DNA from: JAICJC01 sp963709425
GTDB taxonomy: Bacteria; Actinomycetota; Thermoleophilia; Gaiellales; JAICJC01
DNA length: 64,000 nt
Direction: 5' to 3'
Assembly: GCA_963709425.1 (NCBI GenBank)
Contig: CAVPWG010000001.1
Span: 248,001 to 312,000, forward strand
The notes under the pieces are model-generated. The model was given only the letters and a program-made list of their open reading frames with translations. It did no database searches and had not been told where the DNA came from. Both the position numbers and the translations under genes were made by a program. Shown piece by piece: positions 8,091-17,100 of the stretch. Positions within the stretch are counted from its first letter, which is position 1. Every line of letters begins with the position of its first letter.

Positions 8091-8780
8091 TCACAAATGC
8101 GACCCCGCTCGGCGATGCGACTCCTGCTCGCGCCACCGCGCCACCTCGCCGTGATCGCCCGAGAGCAGGACGGCCGGGACCGACCATCCCCGGAAGTCCA
8201 CCGGCCGGGTGTAGTGCGGATACTCCGGCCTGCCGCCGAGGGCCTCTGAGAACGAGTCCTCGAGATGGCTCTCGTCGCGCCCGAGGGCTCCGGACAGCTT
8301 GCGGGTGACGGCGTCGAGCACGGCCATGGCCGCCACCTCTCCCCCCGAGAGGACGTACGGTCCGATCGAGACGGCATCGTTTGCGAGGTGGTCGTGCACC
8401 CGCTGATCGAAGCCCTCGTACCGGCCGCACAGGAGCGTCAGGCGCTCGAGGCCGGCGAGCTCCGTCACCACGCCGTCCGTCAACTGGCGCCCCACCGGCG
8501 TCAAGACGGCGACCCGCCGCTCACGGAGGACGTCGTCGGCCGGCGCGGCGTAGATCCCCTCGAGCGCCGCGCAGACGACGTCGACCCGGATCACCATCCC
8601 GGCGCCGCCGCCGTACGGCGCGTCATCCACCTGGCGGTGGCGACCCGGCGCGTGGTCGCGCAGGTCGAGCACTCGCAACGTGAGCGAGCCCGCCCCGATC
8701 GCGTTCGCGATGGGGCGCGACTCACGCACCCAGTCGAACTGCGCCGGGAAGAGGGTGAGGATGTCGAGCTCGAGCGTCAC
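8091..8780 (-). CDS. trmD: tRNA (guanine-37-N1)-methyltransferase
   Basis: TrmD uses S-adenosylmethionine to methylate G37 next to the anticodon, preventing +1 frame-shifting. The 229-residue SPOUT-fold protein has LDILTLFPAQF at the start, DDAPYGGGAGMVI, LLCGRYEGFDQRV, the knot region ISIGPYVLSGGE-like (SIGPYVLSGGE) and the C-terminal EYPHYTRP. The GTG start overlaps the rimM stop (GTGA), so translation is coupled. Confidence 0.97.
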   Translation of the reverse strand: MTLELDILTLFPAQFDWVRESRPIANAIGAGSLTLRVLDLRDHAPGRHRQVDDAPYGGGAGMVIRVDVVCAALEGIYAAPADDVLRERRVAVLTPVGRQLTDGVVTELAGLERLTLLCGRYEGFDQRVHDHLANDAVSIGPYVLSGGEVAAMAVLDAVTRKLSGALGRDESHLEDSFSEALGGRPEYPHYTRPVDFRGWSVPAVLLSGDHGEVARWREQESHRRAGSHL

Positions 8781-9292
8781 AGGAAGTCCTCGCGGATCGT
8801 GACGACCCGCTCCGACACGTCGACGAGCGTGACCACGTCCTCTGCGAACGGGATGAGGAGCAGCTCCGACCCGTCGGCCGGGCGAACCTCGAGCACATCG
8901 TTTGCCGGGTACGCGTGGACGTCGTTCACGGTGCCCAGCTCGCGGGCGCCGCAGCGCACCGAGCAGCCGATCAGGTCGATGTGGAAGAACTCGTCCCGAT
9001 CCGTGTCCGGCAGCGCCGCCGACGGGACGCTCACTTCCCGGCCACGCAGGGCCTCGGCTCCGTCGCGGTCGCCCGCCAGGTCGAGGCGCAGGATCGGACG
9101 GTCGTTGGTGCCGCGCCGCTCGAGGATCACCGCGGCCTGGCCGCCGACCTCGAGCTCGGTGCCGGGTCGCAGCGGCACGACGCCGCCGTGGCCGTCGATG
9201 TGGACGGAGCCGTCGAGGCCGTGCGGACGGCCGATCCTTCCCACGACGATCCGTTCGGGGCGCCAGGGAGTCTCAGCCGGCGATCTCGACAT
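8777..9292 (-). CDS. rimM: 16S rRNA processing protein RimM
   Basis: RimM assists maturation of the 30S head domain together with ribosomal protein S19. The 171-residue protein has the N-terminal VGRIGRPHGLDGSVHI motif, the middle FFHIDLIGCSV that begins the PRC-barrel domain, and the C-terminal LLIPFAEDVVTLVD. Its start overlaps the end of khpA by 20 bases, and its end overlaps trmD by 4 bases. Confidence 0.95.
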   Translation of the reverse strand: MSRSPAETPWRPERIVVGRIGRPHGLDGSVHIDGHGGVVPLRPGTELEVGGQAAVILERRGTNDRPILRLDLAGDRDGAEALRGREVSVPSAALPDTDRDEFFHIDLIGCSVRCGARELGTVNDVHAYPANDVLEVRPADGSELLLIPFAEDVVTLVDVSERVVTIREDFL

Positions 9293-9503
9293 GCACGCGG
9301 CGGCCGGTCCTGACCGCCGACGCCCGGACGATCGTCCGAAGCGCGCGGGCGACGTTGCCCTGCTTGCCGATCACCTTGCCGACGTCGTCCCCCGCGACGA
9401 AGAGCTCGAGCACCACGTCGGGCCCGGCGTCGCTGCGCTCGACCCGCACGTCGTCCGGATGGTCGACGAGCTCGCGCGCCAGGTAGGCCAGCAGCTCCTC
9501 CAT
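9273..9503 (-). CDS. khpA: KH-domain RNA-binding protein KhpA
   Basis: A 76-residue single KH-domain protein that binds RNA. In several Gram-positive bacteria KhpA pairs with KhpB and affects cell length and division. The GKVIGKQGNVARALRTIVRA segment contains the GxxG loop that grips nucleic acid. It sits three bases after rpsP, in the order normal for Actinobacteria and Firmicutes. Confidence 0.95.
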   Translation of the reverse strand: MEELLAYLARELVDHPDDVRVERSDAGPDVVLELFVAGDDVGKVIGKQGNVARALRTIVRASAVRTGRRVHVEIAG

Positions 9504-9506
9504 GCC

Positions 9507-9746
9507 CTACACGCCGGCGATCGTCAACAGCTTCCGCACGGTTGCGGTCGGCTGCGCGCCCCGGGAGAGCCACTCCCGGGCCCGGTCGGCGTCGATCTCG
9601 ACGAGCGACGGCTGGGTCTGGGGGTTATAGCGGCCGATCTCCTCGATCGTCCTGCCGTCCCGCGGCACGCGCGAGTCGGCCACCACGACCCGATAGATCG
9701 GGTTCTTCTTGGAACCATGCCGCGCAAGGCGGATCTTGACAGCCAC
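9507..9746 (-). CDS. rpsP: 30S ribosomal protein S16
   Basis: Ribosomal protein S16, an early-binding small-subunit protein. The 79 residues contain the conserved VKIRLARHGSKKNPIYRVVVADS start, RDGRTIEEIGRYNPQT and DRAREWLSRGAQPT. The GTG start has a GGAGG five bases upstream, one of the few strong ribosome binding sites in the window. It is the first gene of the rpsP-khpA-rimM-trmD-rplS unit. Confidence 0.98.
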   Translation of the reverse strand: MAVKIRLARHGSKKNPIYRVVVADSRVPRDGRTIEEIGRYNPQTQPSLVEIDADRAREWLSRGAQPTATVRKLLTIAGV

Positions 9747-9776
9747 TCGACCTCCGTCGGGACGTTTCGCGGCGGG

Positions 9777-9782
9777 AGTCTA
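9777..9782 (-). promoter_or_regulatory. Probable -10 box for rpsP
   Basis: TAGACT on the minus strand lies 30 bases upstream of the rpsP GTG, leaving a short leader that carries the GGAGG site. The -35 region is not recognisable. The hairpin at 9808-9833 lies just upstream and separates this unit from the sigma-factor genes. Confidence 0.4.
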
Positions 9783-9807
9783 GATGATGTGGCGCCCCCG
9801 GACGCCG

Positions 9808-9833
9808 AAGGGCCGCCCGGGTGGGCGGCCCTT
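9808..9833 (-). terminator. GC-rich hairpin between the sigma-factor unit and rpsP
   Basis: A perfect 11-base stem (AAGGGCCGCCC) with a 4-base loop lies between the stop of the small membrane-protein gene at 9866 and the rpsP start. No T-run follows on the minus strand, so if it ends transcription it does so as a strong GC hairpin without the classical tail. The plus-strand side has only a short CTTCTT. Confidence 0.55.
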
Positions 9834-9865
9834 CTTGGCGAGGATCGGGCGTGAGCCCGAGTCAG

Positions 9866-10210
9866 CTAGTGATGCTGATGCAGCAACCAGTACAGCAGGT
9901 CTTGCAGGATGTGGCCGTGGTTCCCCTTTGGCCCCTTGCCGTACTCGTCCTTGAACGGCGAGTGGTGGTTGCTGTGCAACGGGTTCAGGTTGATCCCGAA
10001 GTTGGCGTACCCCACACCCCCCAAGGCGCTCATCGCGCCGAGCGTGCCCACAGTCAGCACGACGGCGAAGCTCGTCCGGCGTCCCGCGCCGGACCGGCCC
10101 CCGCCGACCCTCCCGCAGATGGCACTCTCGAGGTCACCGCCCAAGCGTGGCCGTTCGGAGCGCAGGGCCGCTTCGATCTGGCCGAGCTCGTCGCGGTTCG
10201 AGAATTCCAT
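9866..10210 (-). CDS. Small membrane protein with His-rich tail, likely partner of the ECF sigma factor
   Basis: The 114-residue product has a charged cytoplasmic N-terminus (residues 1-45), one membrane helix at about 47-69 and a C-terminal tail of about 40 residues holding eight histidines. The gene lies 68 bases downstream of an ECF sigma-factor gene. The N-terminal pattern IEAALRSERPRLGGDLESAI is like short anti-sigma-type proteins of this group, but there is no zinc-binding HXXXCXXC motif. I infer an anti-sigma or accessory role with the tail outside the membrane, perhaps binding metal. That role is not shown by homology. Confidence 0.6.
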   Translation of the reverse strand: MEFSNRDELGQIEAALRSERPRLGGDLESAICGRVGGGRSGAGRRTSFAVVLTVGTLGAMSALGGVGYANFGINLNPLHSNHHSPFKDEYGKGPKGNHGHILQDLLYWLLHQHH

Positions 10211-10278
10211 TCTGCGCTGCCTCCCCCTCCGCGTGTCGTGCCCTACATGGATGAATACGGCCGGCGGGCCGCAAACCC

Positions 10279-10821
10279 TTACATGCCGTCTGCCGTCGTC
10301 GGCACCGCGCCGCGGCGGATGGCGCGCGGCTCGGAGACCGCCGCCCCCTCGAGCTCGATTCGCAGCCGACGAAGCGCGCGGTGAAGCGCCACCTCGACGG
10401 CGTTCGGGCTGAGATCGAGCAGCTCGCCGATCTGGGCCGCGGTGAGGTCGGCGCCGTAGCGCAGGGCGACGAGCTCCCGGTCGCGCTCGCCGAGCGTGGC
10501 AACCGCGCTCTGCATCGTCATCCGGTTCACGGAGTCGTCCTCGAGCGCTCCCGGCGCCGCGGCCTCCGGGACATCCGCGATGGTCAGCCGATCGTCGGTC
10601 GCCCGCTCCGCGAGTACGCGCCGGGCGATGCCCAGGAGCCACGCGATCGGCGTTCCCTTGGCGCTGTCGTACCTCGATTTGTACCGAAGAGCGCGGGCGA
10701 AGACCTCGCTCGTGGCGTCCTCAGCGTCCGGGCCCGCGCCGATGCGGTACGCGACATAGGCGTACACGCTCTGCGTGAGGCGGTGCGGATGCGCCAGGGG
10801 GTCGGGGGTGCCACGTCCCAC
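10279..10821 (-). CDS. ECF-type RNA polymerase sigma factor
   Basis: A 180-residue sigma-70 family protein with only regions 2 and 4. Region 2 covers AYRIGAGPDAEDATSEVFARALRYKSRYD and the WLLGIARRVLAER segment. Region 4 is LGERDRELVALRYGADLTAAQIGELLDLSPNAVEVALHRALRRL with its helix-turn-helix. It would direct RNA polymerase to a small regulon. The GTG start has a TAGCCT box six bases ahead, so the mRNA may be leaderless. The downstream membrane protein gene is the probable regulator. The signal and targets are unknown. Confidence 0.9.
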   Translation of the reverse strand: MGRGTPDPLAHPHRLTQSVYAYVAYRIGAGPDAEDATSEVFARALRYKSRYDSAKGTPIAWLLGIARRVLAERATDDRLTIADVPEAAAPGALEDDSVNRMTMQSAVATLGERDRELVALRYGADLTAAQIGELLDLSPNAVEVALHRALRRLRIELEGAAVSEPRAIRRGAVPTTADGM

Positions 10822-10827
10822 CTCTTG

Positions 10828-10833
10828 AGGCTA
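10828..10833 (-). promoter_or_regulatory. Probable -10 box of a leaderless sigma-factor mRNA
   Basis: TAGCCT on the minus strand ends six bases before the GTG start at 10821, matching the TANNNT-plus-6 spacing seen at many genes in this window. No Shine-Dalgarno site fits between them. Confidence 0.4.
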
Positions 10834-10871
10834 CGGGTGAAACGGCCGCTTGAGAAGGCCGAGATCGGACT

Positions 10872-12203
10872 CTAACGGGCACTCAAACCGGGCAATTGCG
10901 GCATCTTTCCGCGCCCGATCTGCCGCATCATCTTCTGCATCTGCTTGAACTGGCCGAGCAGCTGGTTCACCTGCTGGACGGACGAGCCGCTGCCCGCGGC
11001 GATGCGGCGGCGGCGGCTGCCGTCGATGATCCGCGGGCTTTTCCGCTCCGCGGGCGTCATCGAGAGGATGATGGCCTCCACGCGGTCGACCTGGCGCTCG
11101 TCGACCTTCAGGTTCTTCACCTGCCGCCCCACGCCGGGCAGCATGCCGAGGAGGCCGGCGAGGCCCTGCCCGGCGGTCATCTTGCGCACCTGCCGGAGCT
11201 GATCGAGGAAGTCGTCGAGCGTGAACTCGGCCTTGCGGAGCTTGGCCTCCATCTCCTTCGCGTCGCGCTCGGAGATCTGATCCTGCGCCCGCTCGATGAG
11301 CGACATCACGTCGCCCATCCCGAGGATGCGGGAGGCCATGCGGTCGGGGTGGAACGGCTCCAGCTGGTCGAGCTTCTCGCCCACCGACACGTACTTGATC
11401 GGCTTCCCGGTGACCGACCGGACCGCCAGGGCGGCGCCGCCGCGGGCGTCTCCGTCGAGCTTCGTCAGAATCACGCCGTCGTAGTCGACCGCCTCCGAGA
11501 ACCGCTCGGCGACCGAGACGGCGTCCTGGCCCGTCATCGCGTCGAGGACGAGCAGCACATTGTGGGGCTTCACCGCCTCCTTGATCTTCACGAGCTGATC
11601 CATCAGCTCCTGGTCGACATGCAGCCGGCCGGCGGTGTCGACGATGACGACGTCTCGCCCCTGCGCCCGCGCCTGCTCGACACCCCATGCGGCGACCTTG
11701 ACCGGGTCGGCGTCGACGCCCTGGTCGAAGACCGGCACCTGGAGCGAGCGGCCGAGCGTCTGGAGCTGCTGGACGGCGGCGGGGCGCTGGAGGTCGCATG
11801 CCACCATGGCGGGGCTGCGCTTCTGCTTCGCCAGGAGGCGCGCCAGCTTGCCGCAGGCGGTCGTCTTGCCGGATCCCTGGAGACCGGCCATGAGGATCAC
11901 GGTCGGCGGCCGGCCCGCGAACGAGAGCCCCGACCCGGCCGTCCCCATGAGCGTCGTCAGCTCCTCGTGGACGATCTTGATGACCTGCTGCCCCGGCGTC
12001 AGACTCTGCATCACGTCCGCCCCGAGCGCCCGCTCCTTCACCGCCGCGACGAATTCCTTGACGACGCCGAAGTTGACGTCGGCCTCGAGCAGCGCGAGCC
12101 GGATCTCGCGCATCGCCCGGTTGATGTCGTCCTCGCTGAGCCGCCCCTGGCCGCGCAGGCCGTCGAGCGTGGCACCGAGTCGGTCGGCAAGCGAGTCGAA
12201 CAT
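10872..12203 (-). CDS. ffh: Signal recognition particle protein Ffh
   Basis: Ffh binds signal sequences of nascent membrane and secreted proteins and delivers ribosomes to FtsY. The 443 residues comprise an N helical domain and a GTPase G domain with Walker A GLQGSGKTT near 108, DLQRPAAVQQL, DTAGRLHVD and TKLDGDARGG. The C-terminal M domain is rich in methionine (MIRQIGRGKMPQLPG-type ending). Length is normal. It follows ftsY by 16 bases, and a TAGCCT box six bases before its ATG could give it an independent leaderless transcript. Confidence 0.98.
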   Translation of the reverse strand: MFDSLADRLGATLDGLRGQGRLSEDDINRAMREIRLALLEADVNFGVVKEFVAAVKERALGADVMQSLTPGQQVIKIVHEELTTLMGTAGSGLSFAGRPPTVILMAGLQGSGKTTACGKLARLLAKQKRSPAMVACDLQRPAAVQQLQTLGRSLQVPVFDQGVDADPVKVAAWGVEQARAQGRDVVIVDTAGRLHVDQELMDQLVKIKEAVKPHNVLLVLDAMTGQDAVSVAERFSEAVDYDGVILTKLDGDARGGAALAVRSVTGKPIKYVSVGEKLDQLEPFHPDRMASRILGMGDVMSLIERAQDQISERDAKEMEAKLRKAEFTLDDFLDQLRQVRKMTAGQGLAGLLGMLPGVGRQVKNLKVDERQVDRVEAIILSMTPAERKSPRIIDGSRRRRIAAGSGSSVQQVNQLLGQFKQMQKMMRQIGRGKMPQLPGLSAR

Positions 12204-12209
12204 GGCCGA

Positions 12210-12215
12210 AGGCTA
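12210..12215 (-). promoter_or_regulatory. Probable -10 box for ffh
   Basis: TAGCCT ends six bases before the ffh ATG, within the 16-base gap after ftsY. The position fits the recurrent leaderless pattern and would allow ffh to be transcribed apart from ftsY. Confidence 0.35.
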
Positions 12216-12219
12216 GACG

Positions 12220-13206
12220 CTACTCGGCCGCGAAGAGGGCGCGGGCGAAGTCGTCCGGGTCGAACGGCCGCAGATCCTCGATGCCCTCCCCCACGCCGAC
12301 CAGCTTCACCGGAATGCCCAGCTCGTGGGCGATGGCGAGCACGATGCCACCCTTGGCCGTCCCGTCGAGCTTCGTGAGCACGATCCCGGTCACGGCGACC
12401 GCCTCGGCGAAGAGACGGGCCTGCTGGAGCCCATTCTGGCCGGTCGTCGCGTCGATCGTGAGCAGCACCTCGTGGGGCGCACCCTCGATGCGCTGCCCGA
12501 TCACGCGGTGGATCTTGCGCAGCTCATCCATGAGGTGACCCTGGGTGTGCAGGCGGCCGGCCGTGTCGACGATGACGACGTCACGCCCGCGGGCCTGCGC
12601 GGCCGCGACGGCGTCGAATGCGACGGCCGCCGGGTCGGCGCCCGACTGCGAGCCGACGAAATCCGCGCCGGCCCGCTCGGCCCACGTTTCCAGCTGCTCG
12701 CCCGCCGCCGCCCGAAAGGTGTCCGCCGCGCCGATCACGCAGGTGCGGCCGGCCTCCGCGAGGTGCCAGGCCACCTTCCCGATCGTGGTCGTCTTGCCGG
12801 TGCCGTTGACGCCGCTCACGAGCAGGACGGACGGCGCGTGCGAGACGTCGATGCGCGAGTCCTCGGCCGGGGCCATCAGCTCGGCGATGACCTCACGGAG
12901 CCTGGTCGTCAGCTGGTCGGCAGTCGCCAGCGTTCCCGCGCCCGCCTCGGCCTCGAGCCGCTCGATGACCGCAACCGTCGCCGGGACACCGCAGTCGGCC
13001 TGGATCAGCGCCTCCTCGAGCCGCTCCCACACCTCGTCGTCGGACGGGTCGAGCACGGCCGCCGTGAGCTGCTGGGCCATCGCCCGCCGGCTGCGCGAGA
13101 TCGAGTCGCGCAGGCGAGAGAACAGGCCGCCCGGCTCGTCGGCCACGACGTCGGGAGCCGGCTCGTCCTCGCCGGTGCGGAACATCTCCTGCCAGCTGCG
13201 GGCCAC
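12220..13206 (-). CDS. ftsY: Signal recognition particle receptor FtsY
   Basis: FtsY is the membrane-associated GTPase that docks the SRP-ribosome complex. The 328-residue protein has an acidic N-terminus (about 30 residues), the N helical domain, and the G domain with GVNGTGKTTTIGK, DTFRAAAGEQLETW, DTAGRLHTQGHL and TKLDGTAKGG. The acidic A domain is short, as in many Actinobacteria. The GTG start lies eight bases after TACGAT, divergent from the dehydrogenase gene. Confidence 0.97.
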   Translation of the reverse strand: MARSWQEMFRTGEDEPAPDVVADEPGGLFSRLRDSISRSRRAMAQQLTAAVLDPSDDEVWERLEEALIQADCGVPATVAVIERLEAEAGAGTLATADQLTTRLREVIAELMAPAEDSRIDVSHAPSVLLVSGVNGTGKTTTIGKVAWHLAEAGRTCVIGAADTFRAAAGEQLETWAERAGADFVGSQSGADPAAVAFDAVAAAQARGRDVVIVDTAGRLHTQGHLMDELRKIHRVIGQRIEGAPHEVLLTIDATTGQNGLQQARLFAEAVAVTGIVLTKLDGTAKGGIVLAIAHELGIPVKLVGVGEGIEDLRPFDPDDFARALFAAE

Positions 13207-13214
13207 GGCCGGGG

Positions 13215-13220
13215 ATCGTA
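13215..13220 (-). promoter_or_regulatory. Probable -10 box of a leaderless ftsY mRNA
   Basis: TACGAT on the minus strand lies eight bases before the ftsY GTG in a 55-base divergent region. No ribosome binding site is visible. Confidence 0.42.
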
Positions 13221-13249
13221 CCGGCCACCCGGCGGCACGGCCTGCCTGC

Positions 13250-13255
13250 TACGGT
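13250..13255 (+). promoter_or_regulatory. Probable -10 box of a leaderless dehydrogenase mRNA
   Basis: TACGGT on the plus strand ends six bases before the GTG of the Ldh2-family gene, facing away from the ftsY promoter. The two boxes are 29 bases apart, so their -35 regions must interleave. Confidence 0.4.
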
Positions 13256-13261
13256 CGGAGC

Positions 13262-14173
13262 GTGGCCGAGGTACGCCTGGACGAGCTGCGCGCGGCGGTC
13301 GAAGAGCGCCTGCGCGGCCTCGGGTTCGACGCCCGCACGGCGGGCCTGATCGGCGATCACTACCTTGACGCGGAGCTGCGCGGCGCGGCCACGCACGGCC
13401 TCGAGCGGCTGCGATGGCTCGCAGGCGAGGACGGGATCGACCCACGGGCCCGGCCGGTCATGCTCGAGCGCGCCGACGGGTTCGCGCGCTGGGACGGGAA
13501 CGGCGCCGCGGGCTACGTCGCGCTCGCCGACGTCCTCGCGGCGGAGGCCGCCGACGCTCCTCCCGCCGCGCGGCTGGTCGTCGTCGAGCGCTGCTTCCCG
13601 ACCGGCCGGCTGGGGTGGTTCGCCGAGCGCGTCGCCGGCGAGGGCTTCCTGTGCCTGCTCACGGCGACGTCGCCGGCCCGGATCGCGCACCCGGACGGCG
13701 GGCCGCCGGCGCTCGCGACGAGCCCTCTTTGCGTGGCGGTGCCGGGCCCATCGCCGGCCGTCGTCGACGTGTCGATGGGGCGCGTCACGTTCGGCGACGT
13801 CCTCGCCGCCGACGCGGCGGACGAGCGGCTCCCGGCGGGATCGGCCGTTCGAGCCGACGGATCGCCGGAGGACGATCCGGCCGAGGTCCGGGCTGGGCGC
13901 GCCGCCATCCGTCCATTCGGCGGCGACCAGTCCCACAAGGGGCTCGCGCTCGCGGTGCTCGTCGAGCTCCTGGTGGCGACGGTCTCCGCGTCGCCCGGCT
14001 TCGCGGCGGTGGCCCTTCTGGCGGTTCCCCGGTCGGACGCCGCGGGGCGCCTGCGCGAGCTGCTCGCCGGGCGCCGGTTCCCGGGTGACCAGAGCCGCGC
14101 CCGGCGCGACGCTGCGCTGGCACACGGGTCGATCGCCGTGCCCGACGACCTGTGGGCCTGGATCAGGCGCTGA
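13262..14173 (+). CDS. Malate/L-lactate dehydrogenase (Ldh2/YlbC) family protein
   Basis: A 303-residue NAD(P)-dependent 2-hydroxyacid dehydrogenase of the Ldh2 type, which includes malate, sulfolactate and ureidoglycolate dehydrogenases. Key signs are ELRGAATHGLERL with the family's HG (His at about 45) and FGGDQSHKGLALA at about residue 220, which binds the cofactor. It is shorter than the usual 330-350 residues and diverges in the middle, so the substrate cannot be told. It is one of few plus-strand genes, divergent from ftsY. Its last 11 bases overlap the end of smc on the other strand. Confidence 0.8.
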   Translation: MAEVRLDELRAAVEERLRGLGFDARTAGLIGDHYLDAELRGAATHGLERLRWLAGEDGIDPRARPVMLERADGFARWDGNGAAGYVALADVLAAEAADAPPAARLVVVERCFPTGRLGWFAERVAGEGFLCLLTATSPARIAHPDGGPPALATSPLCVAVPGPSPAVVDVSMGRVTFGDVLAADAADERLPAGSAVRADGSPEDDPAEVRAGRAAIRPFGGDQSHKGLALAVLVELLVATVSASPGFAAVALLAVPRSDAAGRLRELLAGRRFPGDQSRARRDAALAHGSIAVPDDLWAWIRR

Positions 14174-17100
14174 CGGCGTGGGGGCCGTCGGCCGGCACCC
14201 GCCGAGACAGCACCCGCGACTCGCCGTCGCCGGCCATCGTGACGCCGTAGAGCACGTCCGCCACCTCCATCGTGCGCCGCTGGTGGGTGACGACGATGAA
14301 CTGGGCCCGGTCCTGATAGGCCCGCAGCAGATCGAGGAAGCGCTCGATGTTGGCGTCGTCGAGGGCGGCTTCGACCTCGTCGAGCAGGTAGAAGGGCGAC
14401 GGCTTTGTGAGCAGCAGCGAGAACAGGAACGCGATCGCGGTCAGCGCCTTCTCGCCGCCCGAGAGGAGCGACAGCGCCTCGATGCGCTTGCCGGCCGGGC
14501 GCACCTCGAGCTCGATGCCGGGCTCGGGCCTCGCCGCCAGATCGGGGACATGGCCCTCGTCGTCGCCCTCGTCGGGCGCCGCCGCCGGAGCGGCCGACAC
14601 GACATCGTCCTCGGTCAGGCGCAGGCGTCCCGATCCACCCGGGAAGAGTGTCGAGATGACCTCGCCGAAGTTCTTGGCCACCGCCGCGAACGTCTCGGCG
14701 AAACGGCGGTCGATCGTCTGGGTGAGGTCGCGGATGAGTCCGCGGAGCTCCTTGAGCGAGCGCTCGAGGTCGGCGCACTGGTGGGACAGCTCATCGGACC
14801 GCCCCTTGGCCTCCTCGTACTCCTCCGCGGCGAGCGGGTTGACGGCCCCGAGGCTCTCGCGCCGCCGCTCCAGCCGCTCGAGGCGGGCCGCGGCCGCCGC
14901 CGCCTCGTCGGGCTCGAGCGGCGAGGACAGCTCGGACGGCTCGAGCGAGTACTCGGCGGCGAGGGCCGCCCGGCGGCGCTCGATCTCGTCGATCCGCTCG
15001 CCGCTTCGGGCAAGAGAGACCTCGATCTCGGTGAGCGCCGCGGACACCTCGCGCGCGTGCCCCTGGCCGGCGGCCTCATCGGCCGCGCACGCCTGGAGCT
15101 CGGCCGAGAGCTCCGCCGCCCGCCGCTCGATCTCGTCGATCCCCGCGCGCGCCGGGGCGCGCAGGCGCTCGGCAGAAGCGGCCGCTGCGGACGCCGCCGC
15201 CAACGCCGCACCAGCGGGCGCGTCGTCGACCTCCGCCAGACCAGCGAGCTGGATCGCGCGGTCGGCGGCCTCGGACGCCCGAACCGCGGCGACCCCAGCC
15301 CGGTCGGCGTCGGCCGAGTGGCGCTCGGCGCGCTCGGCGAGCGACGCCATCCGGGCTGCACGAGCGCTGGCCTCGTCGGCGAGCGACCGTCGGCGAGCCT
15401 CGAGACCCGCATGGCGCTCGTCGGCCGCCTCCGCCTCGGCCCGCCGCCGGGCGACGACGTCCTCGAGGCTCGCCACCGCCGCCTCGAGATCGCCGCGCCG
15501 CCGCTCCTCGACCTCGAGGTCGTGTGCGGCCATGTCGGCGGCGGCGTCTTCGCGGGCGAGCTCGTCGGCGAGCGTGTCGCGCAGGCGGGCGGCCTCGCGG
15601 GCCTGGGCCTGGGCGCTCGCCCAGGCCGTCTGCGCGGCGGCCAGCTCAGCGCGCGCCGCGGCCTCGCCCGCGGCGGTGGTCGCCGCCTGCGTCGCCGCCG
15701 CTGCGGCAGCGGCGTCGGCGGCCGCCGCAGCGTGCTCGTCGGCCTCGAGCGTCTCGGCCAGCCGGTCGCGCTCGGCCCGGGCCGCCATCCACGCCGCCTC
15801 GCCCGCATCCCCGGCGCGCCACAGCTCTCCGCGCTCGGCATCGATGCCGGCGCCGTCCCGGGTGACCGCGACTCCGTGCTCGACCGCACCGAGGTCGTCG
15901 ACGAGCCAGACGCCGTCGATGAGGCGCGCGGCGGCGGTGTCACGGATGTCGGCGACCTCGCTGAGCGGGCGGGCCCCCGGAGCCGGCGGCAGCGTCGGCT
16001 CGAGCGGCCGCGCCTCGCGCAGGACGACGGCGACCTCGCCCTCGGCTCGGCCGAGGAGGTCGAGCGCGTGCTCGATCCGCTCCGCAACGACTGCGCCGGC
16101 TCGCCAGCCGAGCGCCGCCGCGACGGCCCGCTCGAAGCCCGGGTGCGCCTCGATGCCGGCCGCAAGGAGCTCGGCTCCGGCGGCCTTGAGCGCGCGGGCC
16201 GCCGGGGAGAGCCCCTCGCCGCGCTCGATGGCCGCGTCGAGGGCGTCGACCCTGGTGTGGTGGACGTCGAGCCGGCTGCGCGCGTCGGCGGCCGCCGCGC
16301 GAGCGTCGCGCTCGGCCACCGCAGCGGTGTCGGCATCAGTCCGCGCCCGGGACGCCGTCAGGTCGCACGCCGCGACGGCCGACTCGGCCGCTGTGACGGT
16401 CGTGGCCGCCGTCTCGGCGGCCGCCGCGGCCTCGGTGAGAGCCTGGCGGCGGGCCTCCCGGGCGCCCCGGAGCTCGCCAACCCGCTCTCCCAGCTCGCCA
16501 GAGCGCCGGGCCGACGCCTCGGCCTCGCGCCCGGCGGTGGCCGCCTGACCCTGCGCATCGGCCAGGCCGCGGCGGGCCTCCATCATCGCCCCCAGAGCCG
16601 CCTCGGCCGTCGCCGCCGCCTCGGCGGCCTCGCCGGTGTCGGCGGCGGACAGCTCACGCGCCTCGAGCGCGGCGCTCTCGGCCGCCGCGGCGGCCTGATC
16701 GCGCTCGCGCTCGAGCCGCTCGACGTCCTCGCGGAGCCGCGTCGCCGATGCCCTGCGCCTGGCCGCGGCACGCGCCAGGGCAGCGCGGGCGCGGCCCAAC
16801 CCGTCGGCAGCGAGCCCGAGCCGCTCGCGGGCCGTCTCGAAGGCGTAGAACGCATGCCCGGCGCGCTCCTGCGCGGTTGCGAGCCCGGTCAGCTCGGCCT
16901 CGGCCCTGGCTCGGCGCGCGGCGAGCTCGGCCAGCCGCCCCTCGGCCCGCGTCCGATCGGCGGTGGCAGCCTCGAGCCGGCCTCGGCCCTTCGCCACCCG
17001 CGCGCCCTCGACCAGCGCGTCGGACGTGAGCAGAGCGATCCGTCCCGTCGCGATCTCGGCGCCCAGCTTCGCGGCCCGCTCGGCCGCCGTCGCCTGGAGC

